Source: Nemertoderma westbladi
Lineage: Eukaryota > Xenacoelomorpha > Nemertodermatida > Nemertodermatidae
NCBI GenBank assembly: GCA_032718475.1
Contig: JAUCBJ010007851.1
Location: 1 to 50,141 of the forward strand
Length of the DNA stretch: 50,141 bases
Reading direction: 5' to 3'
Below, piece after piece: positions 1 to 7,904 of the stretch. Made by a program: the position numbers and the translations under genes. Position 1 is the first letter of the stretch. The number at the start of each line of letters is the position of its first letter. A model generated the notes under the pieces. It worked only from the letters and a program-made list of their open reading frames with translations. It was not told the DNA's origin and searched no databases.

Positions 1-66
1 CCGGCACAGCATTCTTAAAAATGCAGCTGCAATGCAGCATGCCGATCCTAGTAGTAGTAGTAGTAG
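1..66 (+). mobile_element. 3' end of an RTE-like LINE with (TAG)n tail
   Basis: The first bases match the last codons and short 3' UTR of the LINE at 7955-9275: CCGGCACAGCATTCTTAAAA and the following AATGCAGCTGCAATGCAGC are shared, and the piece ends in a (TAG)n run. The rest of this copy lies off the left edge. A very short 3' UTR ending in a simple repeat rather than poly(A) is typical of the RTE clade. The tail abuts an antisense endonuclease fragment. Confidence 0.85.
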
Positions 67-536
67 TATAAGCATCCTTTACAGCATTGTCAGTTCTGAG
101 TTTCTCCCAGTCATAGTTGATTTGCTTGCTTGTCCTGGGTTTGCTGGCTCTCAAACTGAGTCTGATCTCTGCAGTCACAATTCTGTGGTCCGAACCAATT
201 AGGTTGAACGAGCTGTATGCCTCGCAGTTGATCATGCTATTTCTCCACTTTTTGTTTATAAGGATGTAATCCAGTTGTGCTTTGGTTCCATTAGGGTATT
301 GAAAGGTCCATAGCTTCCCCTTACTCTTTTCGAATGTGTTGTTTGTTGGTATCAATTCACATTCTTCCATTAGGTCTAAGAGTAAGTACCCATTTCTGTT
401 AGAACTGGTGTTATACTGTAGGTGTAACCCTTGATGTCTTCTGGGCCAATTTGCGCATTCAGGTCACCAGCAATGACTTTAACATTGTGTTTCGGGATGT
501 CCTTAATAAGTCCAGTCAGTTCTTCATAAAACTTGA
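67..536 (-). pseudogene. LINE APE-type endonuclease fragment, frameshifted
   Basis: Read on the minus strand this encodes the second half of an exonuclease-endonuclease-phosphatase domain of a LINE ORF. Visible motifs, in order, are IAGDLNAQIG (the GD-N-A metal-site motif), KGKLWTFQYPNGTKAQLDYI and GSDHRIVTAEIRL (the SDH catalytic motif). The reading frame changes near 405-415, between the GDLNA part and the NRNGYLLLDLMEE part, so it is not functional. It has no start and stops at the (TAG)n tail of the neighbouring LINE end. It probably comes from the same RTE-like family as 7955-9275, but this cannot be shown because no copy here carries both EN and RT. Confidence 0.75.
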
Positions 537-1292
537 CTGCTTGTTGAAATTACAAGTAGCCCAGAATAAAGTAGTACGATTTATTAAAGACTACAAACCT
601 AGGCACCACCTAACTCCAGATGAGTTTTTGAATCTGGACTACTTAACTTAGATAGTAGAGTTAAGCAGCTACGCCGTAACCATGTGCATAAAGTGTATAA
701 TAGTAAATGTCCCAATTACCTAAAACAAAGATTCAACAGAGTACGCGATACACACTCTTACAGTACCAGAGCTAGTGCTTCAAACTTCTACCTCCCGAAT
801 TGTAAATCCTTTGAATCTGATACTTTCTTTTTTAACGGCATTAAGAATTGGAACGCTCTGCCTAATGAAATTAAAAACCTAGATAATCAACATTCTTTTA
901 AATCTGCAGTTAAATCTCACCTCCGTGTGCAATCTCAAAATAGGTACAATAGTCCTACAGTAAGTTATTAGTTTATTAATTATTTACTATTTATACTGTA
1001 ATTACGTTTTATAATAAATTGTTCTGTACATTACATCTTTATTGTTGAGTCGGACATTGTCACGCTCTCGGTAATGTTGTACATCTACATAGTGTAATTA
1101 CGTTTATATTGGTTTTAGGTTAGCGTAGTGTAATATTGTATTTGTAACCAAGTAACATAAAGGACCCCCTTGGAAATAAGCTGCAAAGCTTTAGGGGTAA
1201 TCCTATATGTTATGTTGGACAATACCTTTATACCGGTACATTGTTTGGTGTATTTGTTTTTGTTTTTACATAATGTATAAATAAATCTATCT
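537..1292 (+). mobile_element. 5'-truncated CR1-like LINE: C-terminal ORF2 remnant, 3' UTR and (TCTA)n tail
   Basis: Residues such as LQVAQNKVVRFI, VKQLRRNHVHKVYN, PNYLKQRF and FFNGIKNWNALPNEIK are the C-terminal tail of CR1/Jockey-type LINE polymerases. The frame breaks near 641-650: the first part ends in TAG at 649-651 and the second part continues in another frame to the TAG at 969-971. The 3' UTR contains a GC-rich foldback (AGGACCCCCTTGG to TTAGGGGTAATCCT, 1161-1204) common to this LINE type. The element ends in ATAAATAAATCTATCTATCT. The 5' junction with the antisense endonuclease lies at about 531-538. It is a dead copy. Confidence 0.8.
1161..1204 (+). other. 3' UTR stem-loop of the CR1-like LINE
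   Basis: AGGACCCCCT can pair with the later AGGGGTAATCCT with a few unpaired bases, giving a hairpin close to the LINE 3' end. Such structures in CR1/L2-type 3' UTRs are thought to be recognised by the element's reverse transcriptase. Pairing was judged by eye. Confidence 0.5.
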
Positions 1293-1308
1293 ATCTAATG
1301 TGGAACTT
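1293..1308. repeat. Left target-site duplication of the NeSL-type element
   Basis: ATCTAATGTGGAACTT is repeated exactly at 7845-7860, and identity stops at once on both sides. The two copies bracket the NeSL-type retrotransposon. Sixteen bases fits a non-LTR target-site duplication. The left copy directly follows the (TCTA)n tail of the CR1-like LINE, so the original site joined that tail to the AT-rich DNA now at 7861. Confidence 0.85.
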
Positions 1309-2693
1309 TGTTGTCTACGTTGTTATGCCTTTCTGTGAAACATGCACGCCTGTTCCACCAAGAGCGTTTTATATATTTAAAAATTTTTGTTGATTTTAAT
1401 TTAATAAATTAGGTTGGTTTATTTTAATAATATAAATAGTTAGTTACACAATAAATAATAATAATAAAAACAATATAAATATTACTGGCTGACTTACTGC
1501 TGTACCGCAACTGAATACTGAATAACTGCTCGTCTCGGTACCGGTAACCAAGGCGACCGATTACCCCCTTGGGCCTACCTTATCGTCCCTACTACAGTCG
1601 GCATTGTTTATTTCTCGCCTTCGACGGAGTCGAGTTCCCCTTCCTCTGGGCTGAGACCACCTGTTTCAAGCGTCCCCGCGAGTTAGTTGTCATCCTCGTG
1701 GTTTGGGCCGTTCTCCCACCGTGTGGTTTTCTGCCAGCAATTTCATCCCGAACCGAGTTCAGGTGCGCAGACAACTTACTGGACCGGGAGCCGTATTCCC
1801 CCTCGTCCACTCCTACCAGGGAAAGTTTCACATGCTTTTTCTTCTTTGAACCTTTTTCTAAACCACGCAGGTGAGGAATATTTGTTCGGTTCACTTAGCC
1901 GTCTCACCCACCTCATTGATTTAATTACCCGTTCATATAACTGTTTCATCCCATCTCATTGTGTTAATTACCCGTTCATATAACTGTTTCATCCCATCTC
2001 ATTGTGTTAATTACCTGTTCATACAACTGTTTCATCCCATCTCATTGTGTTAATTACCTGTTCATACAACTGTTTCATCCCATCTCATTGTGTTAATTAC
2101 CTGTTCATATAATGTTTCATCCCATCTCGTCGTTTAAATTATCGCCCACCATTACGTTTATATGGTTTATTACTTTTCTTTATAGCTCATAAATTAATAA
2201 TAATAATATTATATTATTTTATTATATCTCATTATCCAGACTGCAAAGCGTTCCTTGTTGTACCCTTTATGTTTGTCTGTTTTGTGTTTATGTCTGTTCG
2301 TGTGTGTTCAGTAACTTGTTAATTGATGTTATTGCATGTGACTGTTTATATTGTTTCCTGTTGCATTTTTTAAGTTCGTCTGTTCGGATTAGGTTATGTC
2401 TGTTATGCTACTGCACTAATACAACACTGCAGACCATTAGTATTTTTGATTGCAAACCAACTCTAAATTCCTATTATTATGGTTGCATAATGGTAATTTC
2501 CAAAGAAAGCTTGAACTGTGTCCATTGTACTCAATATCATGTTATCTAATTATTTGCTGCACTATTAATTAATTATTGTTTTATGTATTGACCATTTTTC
2601 TCTTACATGTCAATTTGTGCCCTACATTACAGTCTAAAATTGTAATATTTATTTCACTGTCACAGTACATAGTGGTCATCCATATCCATCCGC
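1309..2693 (+). other. 5' UTR/promoter region of the NeSL-type element
   Basis: This stretch precedes the protease ORF and lies inside the target-site duplication. The first 250 bases are AT-rich, and about 1500-1870 is more GC-rich with overlapping short open frames on both strands (1569-1874 plus, 1592-1894 minus) that resemble no protein I know. A 43-bp tandem array follows at 1921-2132, then AT-rich sequence up to the first ATG. An internal promoter is expected for a non-LTR element but no motif could be assigned. Confidence 0.55.
1921..2132. repeat. 43-bp tandem repeat, about five copies, in the element's 5' UTR
   Basis: Units begin at 1921, 1964, 2007, 2050 and 2093 and carry TTAATTACC, GTTCATA, ACTGTTTCATCCCATCTC and ATTGTG in order. 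Copies differ by a few substitutions; the last is shortened (ATAATG for ATAACTG) and decays after about 2132. Tandem 5' UTR repeats in LINEs often act as promoter modules; that role is inference here. Confidence 0.9.
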
Positions 2694-3497
2694 ATGATGA
2701 ACCTTGAAGATAGCATCATATGCCTTTCTGAAAGCGTCATCCGCCATGACCCACCTCCTGACACTGAAAATACCTACTCATTATCAGGTGTCCTTATGTC
2801 TGAAAGTGACATAGAGCGGCTCAATGACCCCAAAGGGTGGTTATCTGACAACCTAATAGATGCTGTCATTAGCCACCTATGTGGCCAATACCCTGGTAGG
2901 ACTAAGGTGTTCAACGCTCATTTTCTAGACACTTTTTCGAACCGCGGCTCTCATATAACGCAACGTCAAACTGATACTAGCATACTCCAGTATGACTTCC
3001 TGTTCTTTACAGTCAATATTAGGGGTTACCACTGGGCTCTGGCTGTTGTGCGTCCCAAGGCCCGGGTCATATTTTACTTTGATTCTATGGCGTGGCCTAA
3101 CCCGGGCACTTTAAATACCATACAACGATGGGTCTCTTTTGAGGCATCTAGGTGTAACGTGACCATCCCGCCTTTTATGGTACGCCAGCTCCCCAAGAGA
3201 CTTCAGTACGACGGCTCAAGTTGTGGCATCTACGTTATCAGGTTTGTTAAGATGTGTTTGGATGGAGGTTCACTCGACGGTATAAATGATAATTCCATCG
3301 GTACTTTTAGGGTTTGGGTGGCCTCCCTTGTGAAAACATCAGCCACTGTGATCCCACCTGCCACCCCAATTAACACTACCGCACAACCTGCGCCCCTCCT
3401 ACCTGCCCCTCACAAACCGGACCCCCCCCCCCCCCATCAGGAAACCCCACAAATTGATCCACCCCCATCAGGACCACCGCAAAAAAGGTCCACCTAA
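2694..3497 (+). CDS. Ulp1-like (C48) cysteine protease, ORF1 of the NeSL-type element
   Basis: A 267-residue ORF starting at an ATGATG pair. The core of about residues 35-195 is a Ulp1/SENP-like fold with all catalytic positions: His113 in GYHWAL, Asp130 in FYFDSM, the oxyanion Gln171 and Cys177 in GSSCGIYV. The H-x16-D and Q-x5-C spacings fit family C48. Cellular Ulp1 enzymes process SUMO or other ubiquitin-like proteins; in NeSL elements the protease may process the element's own polyprotein or act on host proteins, which is unproven. After about residue 220 the protein becomes proline-rich (HKPDPPPP), resembling the KPDPP repeat that opens the next ORF, so the two may once have been one reading frame. 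The end overlaps ORF2 by 44 nt, and a C14 run lies at 3422-3435. Confidence 0.85.
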   Translation: MMNLEDSIICLSESVIRHDPPPDTENTYSLSGVLMSESDIERLNDPKGWLSDNLIDAVISHLCGQYPGRTKVFNAHFLDTFSNRGSHITQRQTDTSILQYDFLFFTVNIRGYHWALAVVRPKARVIFYFDSMAWPNPGTLNTIQRWVSFEASRCNVTIPPFMVRQLPKRLQYDGSSCGIYVIRFVKMCLDGGSLDGINDNSIGTFRVWVASLVKTSATVIPPATPINTTAQPAPLLPAPHKPDPPPPHQETPQIDPPPSGPPQKRST

Positions 3498-6400
3498 ACC
3501 GGATCCCCCTATACATGATACCCATGCTATACCAGACCCCCCTAAACCGGATCCCCCTATACGTGATACCCCTGCTAAACCAGACCCCGCTCAACCAGAT
3601 CCCCATAAACCAGACCCCCCTCAACAAGATCCCCCTAAACCAGACCCCCCTAAACCGGATCCCCCTATACGTGATACCCCTGCTAAACAAGACCCCCCTC
3701 AACCAGATCCCCATAAACCAGACCCCCCTCAACAAAACCCACCTAAACCAGATCCCCCTAAACCGGATCCCCCCATAAATGATACCCATGCTAAACCAGA
3801 CCCCCAACAACCAGATCCCACTAAACCGGATCCCCCTACACATGATACCCCTGCCAAACCAGACCCCCCTAAACCTGACCCCACTAAGCCTGATACCCCT
3901 AAACCAGCTCCAGCTTCCACTAGCAGCAAGCATTCTACTAGATCAACCACGTCTAGTCAACCGCAACTGCCCCAACAGACCCTTCAGGCCAAGGAAATCA
4001 ACAAACAGTGCCACCAGTGCCACTCTGTTAATTTAAGGAAACAAACTATTAGCTGCAACCATTGCACATTGATATTTCACCTCTCATGCATCGGTATGAC
4101 CAAAGCTCAAGCTGCTCTCAGTAAGGCTTGGCAGTGTGATCATTGTGCGACATGTGCAGACGAGACAGACAACACGGGCAACACCTCTCATAGGATCGCG
4201 AGCCAACAACAGAGCCAGCATTCAACAAACAATGTTCCCCTGCAACCCAAACCTGTTGAGATCGACGAAGTGACCAAAACTCCATCTCATGACACGCAGA
4301 CCCACCCGAATAACATTTGTAAACGGCAAGACGCTAATGGTAACATTGTTATAAGCAACAACCAATCAGACACCCAAAGACAATCTTCCCAGTCTCCTAG
4401 TTCAACGGGTTCCAATCGGGTAATATGCAATACCTGCACACATGCTTGTCTAAGGAATGCAGATGGCAAAATCCGTCGTCACAAAGGTATAGATGGTGTC
4501 TGCCCCGGGTCTGGCTCTTTCCATTCCCAACATAATGACTCCACCCAATGCAATGTACCACGGACCACCAACTCAGATGATTGCACTGCCAGTGTTGGGC
4601 CCCCTCCTGACCCATCTACACAGAATGCATTGCTCACAGCCATGGACCTCCTTGCCATCATCCGCTCAGCTAGATGCCGGGTTCTTAAGTTCATCCCACG
4701 CGGCTCTAGGATAAAGTTCTCCCTCTGCTTCCAGGATGTTATCCACAAGGTTTTACGTGATCCTACAAACACTCTTAATTGGCGTAACATGCTAATTATG
4801 CCTCAGTTATGCCTCAGGAAACCTGACAGAGGAGGACGTAACCGCCGCGTCTCACTTGCAACACTGATAAACAAACAGATCTGTGCATTTGTCTCATCAC
4901 CTGATCCATCATGCCTCATTAAGCCACTGCCTAACAGATCAACAAAGGGAAAACCAAATGGTAAACCAATTAGTGACGAACGATTGCTTGAAAGGATTGC
5001 AACATCAGTCGCAGAAAAACTTGACGAAGGTGATGTCAGGGGTGCAATCCGTATTGCTTGCTCAATCGACTCTCTCGCACCATTCGATGCAGTAACCCAT
5101 GAAAAACTAATAGCAAAACACCCACCATGTCCAACAGATCGCCGTGAATTCCCAGCATCCTCTGTTCCTCCACTAACTTTAAGTCCTAGTGCAGTCAAAG
5201 GGGCAGTTGATAGTTTCCCACCTGGTAGTGCAGGGGGTCTTTCAGGATTGCGCCCTCAACACCTGAAAGATTGTCTATCGAAAAGGAATCAGGCCTCTGG
5301 GGTCCCCCTCCTGGAAGAACTCACCGAATTAGTCAACCTAATTCTCTCCGGCTCAGTTCCTTCAGTGGTCCGCCCAATCTTTGCCGGTGCAGCATTAACA
5401 GCATTCATAAAGAAGGATGGGGGGACCCGTCCAATAGCTGTCGGAGAGACCCTAAGGCGCCTTGTCGCGAAAGGCGCATCTAAATCACAGGTTGAAAGCT
5501 GCTCTAGGAAGTTATGTCCTTTACAACTCGGGTTTGGAGTGCCGGGTGGTGCTGAGGCAGCAGCCCATGCTACCAGAAGCTACGCTTCATCAGCACAACC
5601 AGGTGAAGTACTGTTGAAACTAGATTTCAAAAACGCCTTCAATACCATCCGCCGTGACTTTGTTGCTGAATGCATTGCTGAAGATGCACCACAATTGCTA
5701 CCATTTTTTGACACGTGCTACAATGAGGACACAATACTGACATTCGGAAGTGAACTAACAATCGACTCTTCAGAAGGATTTCAGCAGGGTGACCCCTTGG
5801 CTATATACGGATTTTGCTCAGGTTTGCATAAGAAGCTCCAGATCCTTCTCTCACGCTTAAAATTAGCCTATGTTGACGATGTCTCAATGGGGGATGCATG
5901 GGAGAGAGTATTGGAAGACTTATTTAGTTTCCGTAAAGCTTGTGAGGAAATCGGGCTGGAGCTAAACACACCCAAGTGTGAACTGATAGTTTTCCACCCA
6001 GAAAGTGCAAATGCCCCACAAATCATTGCTGCATTCAGGGATGTTTTGCCTGACATCACACTGACCCCTGCGGAAGACTTAATCATTCTGGGCTCCCCAA
6101 TCGGACCAAGGGCACTGACATCTGCATTGACAGATAAGTATGACGCTCTGAAAGTGTTTGCAAGTCGCCTCCTCATCCTAAACAGCCATGATGCCTACTA
6201 CCTTCTCCGTAACTGCCTTGCTATCCCAAAGCTAACTTATATACTCAGAACTTCACCTGCATTTGTGGCAAAGGAAATCCTCTCTGATATGGACAACTGT
6301 CTACGTGAGACCCTAGCATCCATTACCAATGCGTCTATGACTGAATCAGTTTGGAGGCAGGCCACCCTACCATGTTGCCTGGGAGGGATTGGTATCCCAA

Positions 6401-7359
6401 TGCCATCTGTAGTTGCTCCTGGTGCATATCTGGCTTCCGTCAGTAAATGCCGTTCCCTAACAAACCAAATTCATACTGTCGATGCCCCTGCAACAACATT
6501 CCAAGACGCACTAAATGTCTGGCGTTCACTAGGTGGAACTTGTATTCCAAATCAACTTGACTCACAGAGAAGTTGGCTTGAACCGCTCTATAAGCTTCAG
6601 GCTGACCAGTTACTTACATCCGCAAGTCCATCAGATACAGGTCGTATCAGGGGGTGCCAGGCACCAGGATCTGCCGACTGGTTGAACACACTTCCATCTG
6701 GAACACTTGCCCTCCGTTTGTCGAATGTACAGTTTACGATAGCTGCTGGCCTACGCCTCGGTGCACCTGTTTGTACTCCCCATACTTGTGTATGTGGCGC
6801 TGAAGCTGATGGTCTTGGCTACCACTCTTTGTCGTGCAAATCGACAAAGAGTAAACACGGACGACATAGGGAGGGGAATAACGCCATACATAGAGCGTTT
6901 TCTTCGGCAGAGATCCCGTCCACACTTGAACCTGTTGGACTCTGCAGGAATGATGGCAAGCGGCCAGACGGCGCAACTCACCTAAACTGGTCCCAGGGAA
7001 AAAGACTGGCATGGGACTTTACTTGTGTGAATCGCATGGCAGCTTCATACAGCAATTTGGCTGAATCGGAGGGTTCTGCCGTAGCCGAAATGGCCGAAGC
7101 TAGAAAGATCGCCAAATACAGCGACATTTCGTCTACTGTCATTCTCCAACCAATCGCGGTGGAAACGCTAGGAGGATTTGGTCCTCTGACTTTAAAGTTC
7201 CTCCGCGAAATCGGGAGAAAGATAATATCAGTCAACGGCGACCCGCGCTCTTCTATATACTTGAGACAGCGCCTCGGCATCTGCGTACAGGCTGGCAATG
7301 CCTCTTGCATCATCGAGTCACTAAACTACACGCCACCGATACCAGTAAAAGAACTTTAA
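3454..7359 (+). CDS. PHD finger, reverse transcriptase and REL endonuclease polyprotein, ORF2 of the NeSL-type element
   Basis: An open frame of 1,301 codons. The nominal first codon is TTG and no ATG lies near the start, so translation probably depends on a frame change from ORF1 or on reinitiation. Residues about 15-150 are a KPDPP/PIRDTPAKPDP repeat. A PHD finger (C4-H-C3) spans Cys186-Cys231, and a second Cys/His motif ending HKGIDGVCPGSG lies near 325-353. The reverse transcriptase spans about 570-980, with motif A LDFKNAFN (Asp724), motif B EGFQQGDPL and catalytic YVDD at 806-809. The C-terminal restriction-like endonuclease has CVC-x9-H-x3-C (1112-1128), RPDG (1170-1173) and WDFT (1187-1190). 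It would nick the target and prime reverse transcription from it. All key residues are present and no internal stop is seen, so this half may be active. Confidence 0.88.
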   Translation: MIHPHQDHRKKGPPKPDPPIHDTHAIPDPPKPDPPIRDTPAKPDPAQPDPHKPDPPQQDPPKPDPPKPDPPIRDTPAKQDPPQPDPHKPDPPQQNPPKPDPPKPDPPINDTHAKPDPQQPDPTKPDPPTHDTPAKPDPPKPDPTKPDTPKPAPASTSSKHSTRSTTSSQPQLPQQTLQAKEINKQCHQCHSVNLRKQTISCNHCTLIFHLSCIGMTKAQAALSKAWQCDHCATCADETDNTGNTSHRIASQQQSQHSTNNVPLQPKPVEIDEVTKTPSHDTQTHPNNICKRQDANGNIVISNNQSDTQRQSSQSPSSTGSNRVICNTCTHACLRNADGKIRRHKGIDGVCPGSGSFHSQHNDSTQCNVPRTTNSDDCTASVGPPPDPSTQNALLTAMDLLAIIRSARCRVLKFIPRGSRIKFSLCFQDVIHKVLRDPTNTLNWRNMLIMPQLCLRKPDRGGRNRRVSLATLINKQICAFVSSPDPSCLIKPLPNRSTKGKPNGKPISDERLLERIATSVAEKLDEGDVRGAIRIACSIDSLAPFDAVTHEKLIAKHPPCPTDRREFPASSVPPLTLSPSAVKGAVDSFPPGSAGGLSGLRPQHLKDCLSKRNQASGVPLLEELTELVNLILSGSVPSVVRPIFAGAALTAFIKKDGGTRPIAVGETLRRLVAKGASKSQVESCSRKLCPLQLGFGVPGGAEAAAHATRSYASSAQPGEVLLKLDFKNAFNTIRRDFVAECIAEDAPQLLPFFDTCYNEDTILTFGSELTIDSSEGFQQGDPLAIYGFCSGLHKKLQILLSRLKLAYVDDVSMGDAWERVLEDLFSFRKACEEIGLELNTPKCELIVFHPESANAPQIIAAFRDVLPDITLTPAEDLIILGSPIGPRALTSALTDKYDALKVFASRLLILNSHDAYYLLRNCLAIPKLTYILRTSPAFVAKEILSDMDNCLRETLASITNASMTESVWRQATLPCCLGGIGIPMPSVVAPGAYLASVSKCRSLTNQIHTVDAPATTFQDALNVWRSLGGTCIPNQLDSQRSWLEPLYKLQADQLLTSASPSDTGRIRGCQAPGSADWLNTLPSGTLALRLSNVQFTIAAGLRLGAPVCTPHTCVCGAEADGLGYHSLSCKSTKSKHGRHREGNNAIHRAFSSAEIPSTLEPVGLCRNDGKRPDGATHLNWSQGKRLAWDFTCVNRMAASYSNLAESEGSAVAEMAEARKIAKYSDISSTVILQPIAVETLGGFGPLTLKFLREIGRKIISVNGDPRSSIYLRQRLGICVQAGNASCIIESLNYTPPIPVKEL
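3496..3905 (+). repeat. Coding minisatellite for the KPDPP proline-rich linker
   Basis: The DNA is an irregular tandem array of blocks such as CCTAAACCAGACCCCCCT and GGATCCCCCTATACGTGATA. In the ORF2 frame it reads as repeated KPDPP, QPDPHKPDPPQQ and PIRDTPAK. In the ORF1 frame each CCTAAACC block gives a TAA stop, so ORF1 ends as soon as the array begins. The linker joins the protease part to the PHD finger and is probably unstructured. The opposite strand is also open for about 185 codons, an artefact of the repeat. Confidence 0.85.
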
Positions 7360-7844
7360 CAAGACAATGTGATAGCATGGTCAGCTGACACGCATGCGTA
7401 TTTTTCCCAAATGTTTTTTGGAAAAAATCCAAGTCCGTATTCGTGCTGATTCCATCTCTCGTAACAACACTGAATTATAATGATTACACCGACATCCTGG
7501 GGTCCGATCTAGCTTCATAATAGGGCAAAATTTCGTATATATTTGTAAATGATTAAATACTTGCATTTACAATCTTTTTTTTCTTTTTTTATACTTATTA
7601 ATATATTTTAATATTTTTAATAATTAATATTTTAATATTAATCATAAATGCTAATTTTTACTCATTACTACATTTTACATTTGATTAAATTTACTTAGGT
7701 TAATTTACAATAAGTTGAGTAAATTATGTAATAACATTAATAATATATATATATTTAAAATAAAATAAATTAGTTAATTAATTAATTGTAAATACTGCGA
7801 CTGTAAGACAAACTGAATAAAATTAAATACATCGTTTATTTCCC
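7360..7844 (+). other. AT-rich 3' UTR of the NeSL-type element
   Basis: About 485 bases follow the ORF2 stop. The first 200 have mixed composition; 7570-7840 is strongly AT-rich with TTAATATTTTAATATTAAT and (TA)n-like runs. The element ends TTTATTTCCC, with no poly(A) and no simple-repeat tail, right before the second target-site copy. No further gene is seen. Confidence 0.7.
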
Positions 7845-7860
7845 ATCTAATGTGGAACTT
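7845..7860. repeat. Right target-site duplication of the NeSL-type element
   Basis: An exact copy of 1293-1308 (ATCTAATGTGGAACTT). The flank beyond (GATAAACTTTTTAAATAATT) should have been continuous with the CR1-like tail before insertion. Confidence 0.85.
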
Positions 7861-7904
7861 GATAAACTTTTTAAATAATTTTGATGATTAATTAATTTTG
7901 AAAA

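Larger units (their letters stand above)
1309..7844 (+). mobile_element. Probably full-length NeSL/Utopia-type non-LTR retrotransposon (Ulp1, PHD, RT, REL)
   Basis: The 6.5-kb element is defined by 16-bp direct repeats at both ends. It contains a 5' UTR of about 1.4 kb with 43-bp tandem repeats, a Ulp1-like protease ORF, a long ORF with PHD finger, reverse transcriptase and C-terminal restriction-like endonuclease, and an AT-rich 3' UTR. A REL endonuclease together with a Ulp1/C48 protease is the known hallmark of the NeSL group, which includes Utopia. There are no LTRs and no APE endonuclease. NeSL-group elements often insert into specific sites such as spliced-leader or U2 snRNA genes; this copy did not. 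Intactness inside is good apart from the ORF1/ORF2 frame change. The clade name is my inference from domain content. Confidence 0.82.

Noticed and set aside
1-536. Twin-priming (5' inversion) of a single LINE insertion
   Set aside because: Twin priming gives an inverted 5' part followed by a sense 3' part. Here the sense 3' tail comes first and the antisense part after it, so one simple event does not explain it.
1569-1894. Overlapping open frames on both strands in the 5' UTR of the NeSL-type element
   Set aside because: Around 100 codons each, no motif, opposite strands over the same GC-rich patch; most likely chance.
3376-3933. 185-codon minus-strand open frame opposite the KPDPP repeat
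   Set aside because: It is the complement of the coding minisatellite (GIRFRGVWF-like repeats); the plus strand carries the domains.
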